Notes: generated by a model not told the origin, from the letters alone. A stretch of DNA of 64,000 nt from Nocardia cyriacigeorgica (GCF_010858045.1 NZ_JAAGVC010000024.1:1-64000), one strand, 5' to 3'; shown: positions 8,452 through 17,314, numbered from the stretch's first letter. Translations and numbers: made by a program.

Positions 8452-9990
8452 TCAGGACATGAGCTTGCGGGCGATGGAGCTACCGAATGCCAGGTCGATC
8501 ATCCGCTCCAGCGTCCGCACGGTCTTGTCGGTGTAGGGGTACCAGATGTTCTCCTTCTTCAATCCCCACCGATCCAGTAGCACCGGCTGGGCGTGGGTGA
8601 AGCCACGCAGGGCGTCCCGGCCGTTGACGTGGCCCAGTCCACTGTCCTTGCGTCCGCCGAACGGCGCCTCGGGCACCCCGTAGATCACCGAGGCGTCGTT
8701 GTGCACCACCGACCCGGTGCGCAGCTGTTTGGCGAGCCGGACCACGGTGTCCGGGTTCTTACTGAACACGCTGCCGCTGAGTCCGTAGGCGCAGTCGTTG
8801 GCCATGCGGACCGCCTCGTCCTCGTCGGCGACCCGCATGATCGCCACGACCGGGCCGAAGGTCTCCTCGCGCATCAGGTCCATGTCGTGGGTCACGTCGA
8901 CGATCAGCGTCGGCTGGAAGAACACCCCGTCCGCGGTGTCGCTCTTGCCGCCGACCAGCACCTTGGCGCCCTTGGCCACCGCGTCGTCGACATGCCTGGT
9001 GACGATGTCGAGCTGGCGATCCCAGAACAGCGGACCGACATCCTTGCCGGTGCCGGGACCATAAGTGACGGCTCGGGCCTTCTCCTGGACCTTGGCGATG
9101 AACTCGTCGGCGACGCTGTCCACCACGTAGATCCGCTCGACGCCGACGCAGACCTGCCCGGTATTGAACATCGACAGATACACCGCACCCGCCGCGGCGC
9201 GCTCCAGATCGGCGTCGGCGCACACGATCATCGCGTCCTTACCGCCGAGCTCCATGGTGCACGGGATCAGCCGGGCCGCGCAGGCGGCGGCGATCTTCTT
9301 GCCGGTGGGCACGCTGCCGGTGAAGGAGATCTTGTCGATATCGCTGTCCACCAGCGCGGCCCCGGTCTCGCCGTCACCGTGCAGCACCTGCACGACGTCG
9401 TCGGGAACACCGGCCTCACGCAGGATCTGCACCGCCCATTCGGCCGAATGCGGCGTCACCTCGGAGGGTTTGAGCACCACCGAGTTGCCCGCGAGCAGCG
9501 CCTGCGCGACCGGGTTGAGCGAGAGCACGAACGGACCGTTCCACGGCGTTATCACGCCGACAACGCCCAGCGGCTGATAGTTGATGCGGAGCTTCTTCAG
9601 CGGGGCGAGGTAGCCGTGCAGCCGTCGCTTCTCGTCGGCCAGGTCCTTGCGCGCCCGCCCGCTCCAGTAGTTGAGGAAATCGCAGGAGGGCACGATCTCC
9701 ACCGCGAGCGCCTCCACCCGCGGTTTACCGGTTTCCGCCTGCACGGTGGCCACGATCTCGTCGCGCCGCGCGACCAGCACCCCGACCGCGCGACGGATGA
9801 TGTCCGCGCGTTCTTCGACCGGGCGGGCGGCCCATCCCGGCTGCGCCGCACGGGCCCGGCGTACCGCCTCGGCGACCTCGTCCGCGGTGCTCACCACGAT
9901 CTCACCGACCTCGTCGCGGGTCGCCGGGTTACTCAGGCCGAGCCTGCGGTGGCCGTCGGCCGTTGCGGGCAGCGAGTGGACTATGGCCAT
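8452..9990 (-). CDS. NAD(P)-dependent aldehyde dehydrogenase
   Basis: 512 residues from ATG at 9990 (GAGGAG six bases upstream; the longer frame up to 10026 would overlap the operator). All catalytic residues are present: Asn151 in TPWNGP, Glu247 in MELGGKD and the nucleophile Cys281 in FNTGQVC; the cofactor loop is FTGSVPTG (223-230). It oxidises an aldehyde to the acid. In a KstR-controlled cluster it is a candidate for side-chain aldehyde oxidation in sterol breakdown. The KstR-type site lies 29 bp upstream. The C-terminus extends beyond the core fold by about 40 residues (KTVRTLERMIDLAFG). Confidence 0.9.
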   Translation of the reverse strand: MAIVHSLPATADGHRRLGLSNPATRDEVGEIVVSTADEVAEAVRRARAAQPGWAARPVEERADIIRRAVGVLVARRDEIVATVQAETGKPRVEALAVEIVPSCDFLNYWSGRARKDLADEKRRLHGYLAPLKKLRINYQPLGVVGVITPWNGPFVLSLNPVAQALLAGNSVVLKPSEVTPHSAEWAVQILREAGVPDDVVQVLHGDGETGAALVDSDIDKISFTGSVPTGKKIAAACAARLIPCTMELGGKDAMIVCADADLERAAAGAVYLSMFNTGQVCVGVERIYVVDSVADEFIAKVQEKARAVTYGPGTGKDVGPLFWDRQLDIVTRHVDDAVAKGAKVLVGGKSDTADGVFFQPTLIVDVTHDMDLMREETFGPVVAIMRVADEDEAVRMANDCAYGLSGSVFSKNPDTVVRLAKQLRTGSVVHNDASVIYGVPEAPFGGRKDSGLGHVNGRDALRGFTHAQPVLLDRWGLKKENIWYPYTDKTVRTLERMIDLAFGSSIARKLMS

Positions 9991-10018
9991 GGGAATCTCC
10001 TCACCCGAGGAACGCTTC

Positions 10019-10032
10019 TGAAACAAGTTCTA
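10019..10032. promoter_or_regulatory. KstR-type operator
   Basis: TGAAACAAGTTCTA matches TNNAACNNGTTNNA. It lies 29 bp upstream of the aldehyde dehydrogenase start on the minus strand. It is also in the divergent gap before the DUF35/Ltp operon (start 10199), so it may control both. Confidence 0.72.
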
Positions 10033-10198
10033 CTTCGGCGCCAGACTACGACATCGCCGACCGGCTGTACATGCCCCTCAATCACCTGTTTCAAACGACT
10101 GATTGACACGCGGTACGGCACTGGGTCACGATCGACTCGCGGCCCGCTCCCCCGCCGGGGCCCGGCCGCCACTCTCGGTACCAGTCGGCAGGAGCCTC

Positions 10199-10654
10199 AT
10201 GACAGCCGAAACACCCCACGACAGCTTGAATGCGCCCTACAGCCTGCAATTCCCGTTCAACCGCACGGTCGGCCCGACGATCGGGGCCTTCCTCGGTGGC
10301 CTGCGCGAGGGCAGGCTCTTCGGTACCCGCACCGATCGCGGCACCGTGCTGTGCCCGGCCGCCGAGTTCGATCCGGAGACCGCCCGGGCGACCGGCGAGC
10401 TGGTCGAACTCGCCGAGACCGGAACGGTGCGGCACTGGACCTGGGTACCGCACCGCGCCGGCGACGACATTCCGCACGACTACGCCTGGGCGTTGATCAG
10501 CATCGACGGCGCCGAGGGCGGGCTGTTCCATGCCGTCGACACCGGCGGCGACCCCGCACGCATGACACCGGGCCTGCGAGTCACCGCGCGCTGGCGCGAC
10601 GAGCGAGTGGGCAGCATCCGCGACATCGTCTGCTTCGAGCCGGTGGCCTCATGA
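10199..10654 (+). CDS. DUF35 OB-fold protein, first subunit (degenerate zinc ribbon)
   Basis: 151 residues from ATG at 10199. It has the OB-fold/DUF35 pattern: FNRTVGPTIGAFLGGLREGRLFGTR, then a region where the zinc ribbon normally sits. Only one cysteine remains there (VLCPAAEFDP), so metal binding is doubtful. It is followed by the beta-rich OB segment (AWALISIDGAEGGLFHAVD). Together with the next gene it corresponds to the roughly 300-residue single DUF35 protein of M. tuberculosis (Rv3521), here split in two. DUF35 partners activate Ltp-type thiolase-like aldolases in steroid side-chain cleavage. The stop overlaps the next start as ATGA, implying 1:1 coupled synthesis. Confidence 0.78.
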   Translation: MTAETPHDSLNAPYSLQFPFNRTVGPTIGAFLGGLREGRLFGTRTDRGTVLCPAAEFDPETARATGELVELAETGTVRHWTWVPHRAGDDIPHDYAWALISIDGAEGGLFHAVDTGGDPARMTPGLRVTARWRDERVGSIRDIVCFEPVAS

Positions 10655-11151
10655 GCACCCGGCTGCCCGAACCCGTCACCGAGTTCACCAATCCATTCCG
10701 GATGGACTACACCTACGTCGCGGGGGTGGGCCGATCGGTGTTCCTGCGCGGACTGTCGAAACGGCACCTGCTGGCCCGCCGCTGCCCGAGCTGCGCCCAG
10801 GTGTACCTGCCGCCGCCCGAGTTCTGCTCGCGCTGTCTGACCGAGCTGTCCGAGCCGTTCGAACTGCCCGGCGACGGCATCATCTCGACCTTCTGCGTGG
10901 TGAATTTTCCGTTCCCCGGCCAGGTCTTCACCCCGCCCTACGTGGTGGCCCACATCCAGGTGCGCGGCGCCGACACCCGGCTGATGCATCTGATCCAGGA
11001 GATCGAGCCCGGCCGGGTGCGCATCGGCATGGCCGTCGAACCGGTCTGGTGCGCCGACGACGCGCTCGAGACATCGATGAACGCCATCCGTTACTACCGG
11101 CCCCTCACTGCCGGCGAAATCCGCACCGAGGCAGGGGGTTCCGATGCGTGA
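10651..11151 (+). CDS. Zn-ribbon DUF35 OB-fold protein, second subunit
   Basis: 166 residues starting MSTRLPEPVTEF. It retains the four-cysteine rubredoxin-like zinc ribbon (CPSCAQVYLPPPEFCSRC, about residues 43-60), followed by the OB-fold half (FCVVNFPFPGQVFTPPYVVAHIQV). DUF35 proteins form complexes with thiolase-like lipid-transfer proteins and are required for their acyl-CoA aldol-lyase or thiolase activity, as for ChsH2 with Ltp2. It overlaps both neighbours (4 bp upstream, 8 bp with the Ltp4-like gene), so the three are translationally coupled. It probably forms a heterodimer with the preceding zinc-less DUF35 protein. Confidence 0.82.
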   Translation: MSTRLPEPVTEFTNPFRMDYTYVAGVGRSVFLRGLSKRHLLARRCPSCAQVYLPPPEFCSRCLTELSEPFELPGDGIISTFCVVNFPFPGQVFTPPYVVAHIQVRGADTRLMHLIQEIEPGRVRIGMAVEPVWCADDALETSMNAIRYYRPLTAGEIRTEAGGSDA

Positions 11152-12214
11152 GGTGGGTATCGTCGCCTTCGCCCAGTCGCCGTGCGCGGCCGCCGACCGG
11201 CGCCACGATATGGCCGAGATCCTGCTGCCGGTGATCCGCCGCGCCCTCGACACCGCAGGCATCACCCGCGACGACGTGGATTTCTTCGCCTCTGGCAGCC
11301 ACGACTTCTTCGAGGGCCGGACCTTCGCCTATATCGAATCCCTCGATGCGGTGGGGGCGTGGCCGCCGATCTCGGAATCGCATGTCGAGATGGACGCGGC
11401 CTGGGCCTTGTACGAGGCATGGAGCTGGTTGCAGCTCGGTGAGGGCGATATCGCGGTGGTGTACGGCATCGGCCGTGGGTCCTTGCCGCAGGATCTGGAT
11501 CAGGTGATGGCCGCGCAGCTGGATCCGTATTTCCTCGCACCCTTGCGCCCGCATCGCGATGCCATCGCAGCGTTGCAGGCGTCGGCGCTCATCGAGTCCG
11601 GCGCGGTGAGCGAACGTGAACTGGCCGAAGTTGTTTCGCGCAGCCTCGCGGCGGCCGCCGGTAACCCCGCCGCACAGATATCCGGCGAGTATCCGGTAGA
11701 TCAGCTACTGGAAGCGCCCTACATCGCATCGCCGCTGCGCGCCCACGACGTGGGGCCGGCCGGGGACGCGGCGGCGGTCGTGGTGCTCGCCGCGGGCGAT
11801 GCCGCGCGCAGGCTCGCCGCCCGGCCCGCGTGGGTGCGCGGCGCCGATCACCGGATGGACAGCCACTATCCGGGCACCCGCGATCTCACCCGCGCCGACA
11901 CCGTCGATGCCGCCGCCGCACGGGCCACCGAGCTCGCGGGCTTCGGCCCGGCCGAGGTAGACATCGCCGAATTACATTGCGAATACAGCTATCAGGAACC
12001 GCTGCTGGCGCGCACGCTCGGCCTCGACGGCGCTCGCATCAATCCCGGAGGCGGACCGCTGGCCGGGCGGCCCGCGACCGCCACCGGCCTGATCCGGATC
12101 GGCGAGGCCGCCGCGCACATCCTCGACGGGCGCGCCGACCGCACCCTCGCCCACGCCACCAACGGCCCCGCACTCCAGCAGAACCTGATCTGCCTGATGG
12201 AGGGAGATCGATGA
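11144..12214 (+). CDS. ltp4: Ltp4-like thiolase-fold protein (probable aldol-lyase subunit)
   Basis: 356 residues, equal in length class to Rv3522 (Ltp4). The thiolase fold is recognisable (VGIVAFAQSP at the start, NPGGGPLAGRPATATGLIRI near the end). The normal nucleophile cysteine is absent: the equivalent loop reads HVEMDAAWALYEAW. The C-terminal HxxF and GHP motifs are also altered. Loss of the cysteine is typical of Ltp proteins that act as retro-aldolases rather than thiolases. In Rhodococcus, ltp3 and ltp4 are needed for breakdown of C-24-branched sterol side chains, and this operon order fits that. The symbol is given on synteny and length; exact substrate is inferred. Confidence 0.75.
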   Translation: MREVGIVAFAQSPCAAADRRHDMAEILLPVIRRALDTAGITRDDVDFFASGSHDFFEGRTFAYIESLDAVGAWPPISESHVEMDAAWALYEAWSWLQLGEGDIAVVYGIGRGSLPQDLDQVMAAQLDPYFLAPLRPHRDAIAALQASALIESGAVSERELAEVVSRSLAAAAGNPAAQISGEYPVDQLLEAPYIASPLRAHDVGPAGDAAAVVVLAAGDAARRLAARPAWVRGADHRMDSHYPGTRDLTRADTVDAAAARATELAGFGPAEVDIAELHCEYSYQEPLLARTLGLDGARINPGGGPLAGRPATATGLIRIGEAAAHILDGRADRTLAHATNGPALQQNLICLMEGDR

Positions 12215-13365
12215 GAACCGCGGTCATCGGCATCGGCCAGAGCAAGCAGGCCAAGAAACGCGAGGTCACCATCGGCGGGCTGGTCCGCGAATCGGTCGAC
12301 GCCGCGCTCGCCGACGCCGGACTCGAACACCGCGACATCGACGCCATCGTGCTGTCGAAGACCCCGGACCTGTTCGACGGAGTGATGAATCCAGAGCTGT
12401 ATCTGGCCGATGCGATGGGCGCACGCGGATTGCCGGTCACCCGGGTGTTCACCGGCGGCAGCGTCGGCGGGCACGCGGCGATCTACGGGGCCCACCTGGT
12501 GCAGGCAGGGCTGGCGCGCCGGGTGCTCGTGGTCGCCTATTCCAAGGAATCCGAAGGCGATTTCACCTGGGCGCTCTCGCGCGGCCTGCCCTTCAGCGCC
12601 AATCTCGGCGCCGGGGCGGGCGGTCATTTCGCGCCGGTCATCCGTGAATACATCCGCCGGTCCGGCGCACCCGAGCACATCGGCTGGCAGGTCGCGGTCA
12701 ATCATCGGCTCAACGCGACGCGCAATCCGTACGCGCACATCCAGCGTCCGGATATCACCGTCGAGGAGGTGCGGGATTCGCGGATGCTGTGGGATCCGAT
12801 CCGGTACCTCGAGTCGTGCCCGTCCTCGGACGGCTCGTGCGCGGTGGTGCTCGCGGGCGAAGCCGACGCCGAGCACAACCCGCAGCCGCCCGCCTGGATC
12901 CACGGCATGGCCTGGCGCACCGAGACCGGCCATTTCGCCGGGCGCGACGAGGTGAATCCGGAAGCGGGCAGGCAATGCGCCGCCGAGGCCTATCGGCAGG
13001 CAGGCATCACCGATCCGGCCCGGGAGATCGACACCGCCGAGCTCTACATCCCCTACAGCTGGTACGAGCCGATGTGGCTGGAGAACATCGGGCTGGCCGA
13101 GGTCGGGGCGGGCTGGAAGATGGTCGATTCCGGTCGCACGGCCTTCGGCGGAGAACTGCCGATCAACCCGTCGGGCGGGGTGCTGTCCGGCAACCCCACC
13201 GGCGCTACCGGCCTGCTGCGGTTCGCCGAGGCCGCGCTCCAAGTGCGCGGCACCGCGGGCGCCCATCAGGTGCCCGACGCGAAACTCGCCATCGGCCACG
13301 CGATGGGCGGCGCCTCGCAATTCCATGCCCTGTGGGTCGTCGGCAGCGACCGGCCCGAGCACTGA
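12211..13365 (+). CDS. ltp3: Ltp3-like thiolase-fold protein (probable aldol-lyase subunit)
   Basis: 384 residues from ATG at 12211, overlapping the ltp4-like stop as ATGA. It has the thiolase scaffold (MRTAVIGIGQSK, NPSGGVLSGNPTGATGLLRFAEA). Again there is no catalytic cysteine: the active loop reads FTGGSVGGHAAIYGA. A tyrosine-rich stretch ELYIPYSWYEPMW lies where Ltp2-type retro-aldolases keep catalytic tyrosines. It corresponds to Rv3523 (Ltp3). With the Ltp4-like and two DUF35 proteins it likely forms one enzyme complex cleaving the beta-hydroxyacyl-CoA side chain of sterols, plausibly C-24-branched plant sterols. The start of the next gene follows 46 bp downstream with its own Shine-Dalgarno. 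Confidence 0.77.
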   Translation: MRTAVIGIGQSKQAKKREVTIGGLVRESVDAALADAGLEHRDIDAIVLSKTPDLFDGVMNPELYLADAMGARGLPVTRVFTGGSVGGHAAIYGAHLVQAGLARRVLVVAYSKESEGDFTWALSRGLPFSANLGAGAGGHFAPVIREYIRRSGAPEHIGWQVAVNHRLNATRNPYAHIQRPDITVEEVRDSRMLWDPIRYLESCPSSDGSCAVVLAGEADAEHNPQPPAWIHGMAWRTETGHFAGRDEVNPEAGRQCAAEAYRQAGITDPAREIDTAELYIPYSWYEPMWLENIGLAEVGAGWKMVDSGRTAFGGELPINPSGGVLSGNPTGATGLLRFAEAALQVRGTAGAHQVPDAKLAIGHAMGGASQFHALWVVGSDRPEH

Positions 13366-13411
13366 TCACCAGCACACATCAACGCGCACAGCGCTTTCGA
13401 GGAGAAACACC

Positions 13412-14611
13412 GTGAACCAGCGAGCCTTCGTCATCGGCGTCGGGATGACGAAATTCGAGAAGATTGCCAGCCGGGACTGGCAGTACCCGGATATGGTCGC
13501 CGAGGCGGTGGGCGCGGCGCTGGCCGACGCGGGCATCGAGTACGGCCAGGTGCAGCGGGCGGCCGTCGGCTACGTCTTCCAGCCGTCGACGGCGGGTCAG
13601 CGCGCCCTCTACGACGTGGGCCTCACCGGCATTCCGATGGTGAACGTGAACAACAACTGCGCCACCGGTTCCACCGCGCTGATGCTGGCCCGCGAATGGG
13701 TGCAGGCCGGGCTGGTGGACGTGGCGCTGGCCGTCGGCTTCGAGCAGATGACCAAGGAGGCCATGGCCGGTTCGGGCACACCCGCGGTCAGCACCATCGA
13801 CCGGCATATCGCGGTTCTGAAGTCCACCAACGGTTTCGGTACGGCGCCGCTGACCGCTCAGTTCTTCGGCGCCGCGGCCGCCGAGCACATGCGCCGCTAC
13901 GGCACCAGCCGTGAGCAACTCGCCGGCGTCGCGGTGAAGAACCACGAACATTCGACCCGCAACCCGTACGCGCAGTTCCAGGACGCCTACACCCTGGACC
14001 AGGTGCTCGGTGACAAGCCGGTGCACGATCCGCTCACCCGCTCGCAGTGCTCGCCCATGTCCGATGGTTCGGCGGCCGCGGTCGTCGTCAGCGAGGCGTT
14101 CGTCCGGGCTCACGGTCTCGCCGACCGCGCGGTGGAGATCCTCGGGCAGGCGCTGGCCACCGACGACACCTCCTCCTTCGGCACCGAATCCATGATCGAT
14201 GTCGTCGGCGCTCCGATGACGCACAAGGCCGCCGCCGAGGTCTTCACCGCCACCGGAAGCACCATCGACGAGGTCGATGTGATCGAGCTGCACGACTGCT
14301 TCTCGATCAACGAACTCATCACCTACGAGGCACTCGGCATGTGCGCGCCCGGCGAATCGGGCGCGCTGATCGACTCCGGCGCGACCACCTACGGCGGACG
14401 CTGGGTGGTCAACCCGTCCGGCGGGCTGATCTCCAAGGGGCATCCGCTCGGCGCGACCGGCCTGGCCCAGTGCGCCGAGCTGACCTGGCAGCTGCGCGGC
14501 GAGGCCGGGCCGCGTCAGGTCGAGGGCGCCCGCCGCGCGCTCGCACACAACCTCGGGCTCGGTGGCGCGGTGGTCGTGACGCTCTACGGTGCACCCGGCC
14601 CGCTCGATTAG
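13412..14611 (+). CDS. Ltp1/SCP-x-type thiolase (lipid-transfer protein family)
   Basis: 399 residues from GTG at 13412 (GAGGAG upstream). Unlike its two neighbours it keeps the thiolase nucleophile: NNNCATGSTALMLA holds the catalytic cysteine. The C-terminal HDCFSINELI and GHPLGATG motifs supply the two histidines of SCP-x/Ltp thiolases. Segments VFVIGVGMTKFEK-like at the N-terminus and KNHEHSTRNPYAQFQ resemble Ltp1 (Rv2790c). It should cleave a 3-ketoacyl-CoA with CoA, consistent with beta-oxidation of a branched or sterol side chain. It is in the same direction as the DUF35/Ltp operon and is followed after 9 bp by a TetR regulator. Confidence 0.85.
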   Translation: MNQRAFVIGVGMTKFEKIASRDWQYPDMVAEAVGAALADAGIEYGQVQRAAVGYVFQPSTAGQRALYDVGLTGIPMVNVNNNCATGSTALMLAREWVQAGLVDVALAVGFEQMTKEAMAGSGTPAVSTIDRHIAVLKSTNGFGTAPLTAQFFGAAAAEHMRRYGTSREQLAGVAVKNHEHSTRNPYAQFQDAYTLDQVLGDKPVHDPLTRSQCSPMSDGSAAAVVVSEAFVRAHGLADRAVEILGQALATDDTSSFGTESMIDVVGAPMTHKAAAEVFTATGSTIDEVDVIELHDCFSINELITYEALGMCAPGESGALIDSGATTYGGRWVVNPSGGLISKGHPLGATGLAQCAELTWQLRGEAGPRQVEGARRALAHNLGLGGAVVVTLYGAPGPLD

Positions 14612-14620
14612 GGTGCGCAC

Positions 14621-15283
14621 GTGAGCCGAGGACTTTCGACGGAACCCGCGCAGGCGGGGCCGGATGACACCGCCCTGCCCACCGACAAGCGCCTGATCCG
14701 CGCCGCCGAACGGCTGTTCGCCGAGCGCGGGATCGACGCGGTGTCGCTGCGGGCGGTGATGTCGGCGGCCGGCGCGAACGTCGCCTCGGTGCACTACCAC
14801 TTCGGTTCCAAGGACGCGCTGGTCGAGGCCCTGCTCGAACAGCGAGGCGGGCAGGTGTCGCAACGGCGGTCCGAATTGCTGGACCACATCGAGGCTTCCG
14901 GCGACGCCACGGCCCGCTCCTTGGCCGAGGCGTTCGTCCGTCCGGTGGCCGAGCAGATCGCCGCGGGCGGTACCGCGTGGGTCACCATCGTCGCGGGCAT
15001 CATCGGCAGCAGGCATCCCGCGCTGTCGCGGATCACCGAGGGTTTCGCCCCGCAGGCGCGCCGGTTCACCTCGCTGCTCGGCGCGATCTATCCCGACGTC
15101 CCGGCCCGCACCATCCGGTTCCGGCTGACCCAGGCGATGAGCCTGACCTTCCAGGCCCTCGGCGATCTCGACGGACTGCGCGACATGCTGGCACTGAGCG
15201 GAACCCGGCTCACGCCGGAGGAAGTACTCGAGGAGCTGATCGATCTGGTGACCGCGATTCTCGCCGGTCCGCCGGATCGCTGA
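14621..15283 (+). CDS. TetR-family transcriptional regulator
   Basis: 220 residues from GTG at 14621, nine bases after the thiolase stop. The N-terminal helix-turn-helix spans about residues 23-65: IRAAERLFAERGIDAVSLRAV, ANVASVHYHFGSKDALVEALL. The ligand domain is divergent, with a central region VTIVAGIIGSRHPALSRITEGFAPQARRF. It may repress or modulate the catabolic operon it belongs to in response to an acyl-CoA or steroid metabolite. It is longer than KstR2 (about 200 residues), and I do not see grounds to name it KstR or KstR2. The gene converges on fadD across a long hairpin. Confidence 0.85.
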   Translation: MSRGLSTEPAQAGPDDTALPTDKRLIRAAERLFAERGIDAVSLRAVMSAAGANVASVHYHFGSKDALVEALLEQRGGQVSQRRSELLDHIEASGDATARSLAEAFVRPVAEQIAAGGTAWVTIVAGIIGSRHPALSRITEGFAPQARRFTSLLGAIYPDVPARTIRFRLTQAMSLTFQALGDLDGLRDMLALSGTRLTPEEVLEELIDLVTAILAGPPDR

Positions 15284-15360
15284 TTCCGCCATCTGTTTCG
15301 CCGCGCAGCCGCGATCGAATCCGTTCGCGGGGGCGTGCGTTCGTGCCTACTTCGAGAGCA

Positions 15361-15416
15361 TTCCGCCCGCATCTGAGCGACAACGAATGTCGTTTGTCGC
15401 TCAGATGCGGGCGGAA
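15361..15416. terminator. Long perfect hairpin (23-bp arms) between convergent TetR and FadD genes
   Basis: Bases 15361-15383 are perfectly complementary to 15394-15416, with a ten-base loop. The position between two convergent genes suggests a bidirectional terminator without a U-tract. The arm length is greater than needed for a terminator, so a dispersed palindromic repeat unit is an alternative. Confidence 0.6.
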
Positions 15417-15492
15417 AGTACTTGGCCCCTGCTGCTGATCTCCACAAGGCCGCGCCGGCGGAACACGTCGCCCCGCCGGCGCCCGCGAGAGC

Positions 15493-17085
15493 TCAGTTCA
15501 CCTGGCGGGCACCGTCGCTCCAATACTGCGCGCGCAGAGCCTTCTTGTCCGGCTTGCCCAGCGGGCTGAGCGGGATGCTGTCGGCGAAATCGATGGACTT
15601 GGGCGTGTATACGGCGCCCTTACGTTCCTTCACCAGCGCCTGCAACTCCTCCACCGCCACTTCGCGGCCCGCACGCAGCACCACGACGGCCTTCACGGCC
15701 TCGCCCCATTTGTCATCGGGCACACCGATCACCGCGGCGGCACTGACGGCGGGATGCGCGGACAGCACATCCTCCACTTCCCGCGGATAGACGTTGAAGC
15801 CGCCGGTGACGATCATGTCCTTCTTGCGGTCGACGATGTAGAGGAAACCGTCGGCGTCGCGTCGGGCGATGTCGCCGGTGTGCAGCCAGTCGTGTTCGGT
15901 GGCCTCGGCGGTCTGCTCGGGCTTGTTCAGATAGCCCTTCATCACCAGCGGGCCGCGCACACAGATCTCACCCGGCTCACCCGTCGGCACCTCGTTGCCC
16001 TCGTCGTCGAGCAACGCGACGTGCAGCCACGGCACCGGGCGGCCACAGCTGGCCAGCCGCTCGGGCACGGCCGGATCGTGATCTTCCTTGCGCAGCACCG
16101 AGATCGTCATCGGGCATTCGGCCTGGCCGTAGAACTGGAAGAAGATCGGGCCGAACTTCTCGATCGCCTCGGCCAGCCGGGTCGGTGAGATGGCCGAGGC
16201 GCCGTAGAAGACCGTCTCCAGGCTCGACAGGTCGTATTTGTCGAGATCGGGGTAATCGAGCAGGGCGTAGAGCATGGTCGGGACCAGCATCGTCGAGGTG
16301 ATGCGGTACTTCTCGATGGTGGCGAGCACGGTCGCCGGATCGAAACCGGGCAGCACCACGATGGAACCGCCTTGCAGGCTGGTCGGGTTCCAGAACGCGC
16401 CACCGGCGTGGCTGAGCGGCGTGCAGACCAGGAAGCGCACCTCCTGCGGCCACTGCCATTCGGTCATCTGGATGCGCAGCAGCGTCGCGCCACCGCGGAA
16501 GCTGAGCATCACGCCCTTGGATTTGCCGGTGGTGCCGCCGGTGTAGGCGAGGCTGACGGTGTCACCGGGGGCGACGTCCGGGGCCACCAGCGGGGCAGGT
16601 GCGAAGGCGTCGGCGGCGGCCAGCAGATCGGTGCCCGCTTCGGTGGGGCCGAAGGCCAGCAGATTCTTCAGCCCGGGGACCCGCTCGGCGAGCTGGGCGG
16701 CGCGCTGTTCGTATTTGTCCGGATCGTAGACGAGGGTTTCGATGCCCGCGTCCTCCAGCACGTAGGCGTGATCGTCGAGCGAACCCATCGGGTGCAGTGC
16801 GGCGAACCGGACCCCGGTGACGGCATTGGCGCCCTGGGTGAACAGCACCTCCGGCCGATTGGCCGACAGGATCGCCACCGGGCTACCGACCCCGAGGCCG
16901 AGCGAGGTGTATGCCTGGGCGAACTTGCTGATCTGGTCGCGCACCTGCCGGTAGGTCAGCTGCTCGTCGCCGATATGCACCGCGGTCCGGTCGGCATACA
17001 GCTCGAGCGAGCGGATGAGCATATCGACCGCCAACGGCTCCCGATGGAGGAGATCGACCTCGGTGATCTGCGGATCAGTGTTCAT
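15493..17085 (-). CDS. FadD-type acyl-CoA synthetase (AMP-forming)
   Basis: 530 residues with all adenylate-forming motifs: the P-loop SLAYTGGTTGKSKGVML (about 180-196), FQFYGQAECPM, the hinge TGDIARRDADGFLYIVDRKKDMIVTGGFNVYP (about 410-440) and the C-terminal catalytic lysine in LSPLGKPDKKALR. It activates a carboxylic acid to its CoA thioester with ATP. The perfect KstR palindrome 48 bp upstream marks it as a steroid or side-chain CoA ligase. Sequence style resembles mycobacterial FadD8/FadD17-class enzymes, but I cannot fix the ortholog. The gene stands alone on the minus strand and ends opposite the TetR gene. Confidence 0.88.
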   Translation of the reverse strand: MNTDPQITEVDLLHREPLAVDMLIRSLELYADRTAVHIGDEQLTYRQVRDQISKFAQAYTSLGLGVGSPVAILSANRPEVLFTQGANAVTGVRFAALHPMGSLDDHAYVLEDAGIETLVYDPDKYEQRAAQLAERVPGLKNLLAFGPTEAGTDLLAAADAFAPAPLVAPDVAPGDTVSLAYTGGTTGKSKGVMLSFRGGATLLRIQMTEWQWPQEVRFLVCTPLSHAGGAFWNPTSLQGGSIVVLPGFDPATVLATIEKYRITSTMLVPTMLYALLDYPDLDKYDLSSLETVFYGASAISPTRLAEAIEKFGPIFFQFYGQAECPMTISVLRKEDHDPAVPERLASCGRPVPWLHVALLDDEGNEVPTGEPGEICVRGPLVMKGYLNKPEQTAEATEHDWLHTGDIARRDADGFLYIVDRKKDMIVTGGFNVYPREVEDVLSAHPAVSAAAVIGVPDDKWGEAVKAVVVLRAGREVAVEELQALVKERKGAVYTPKSIDFADSIPLSPLGKPDKKALRAQYWSDGARQVN

Positions 17086-17132
17086 TCATGCGCCTTCCGG
17101 GCCCGCGTCGTCGACAGATGCACCCTCAAAGT

Positions 17133-17146
17133 TAGAACGCGTTCTA
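17133..17146. promoter_or_regulatory. KstR-type operator (perfect palindrome)
   Basis: TAGAACGCGTTCTA is a perfect palindrome and a full match to TNNAACNNGTTNNA, 48 bp upstream of the FadD start at 17085. It is the strongest of the five perfect sites. Confidence 0.8.
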
Positions 17147-17314
17147 GTTCGGGGCAAGGGGTGCGCGCAGATCCGTTCCGGTCCGCGCCCTCGGCCGACA
17201 CTCCCGGCCACGACACTCCGATAGCCGAGAAGATGTGCGCCGTGAATCCCGAGCTGTCGCCGGTGACCGCTGATAACCTCTGGGGCACAAGCGATTCACG
17301 TTCGTCAGGGGGCG

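Noticed and set aside
10085..10105. Further KstR site before the DUF35 operon
   Set aside because: GTTTCAAAC looks similar but lacks the AACNNGTT core.
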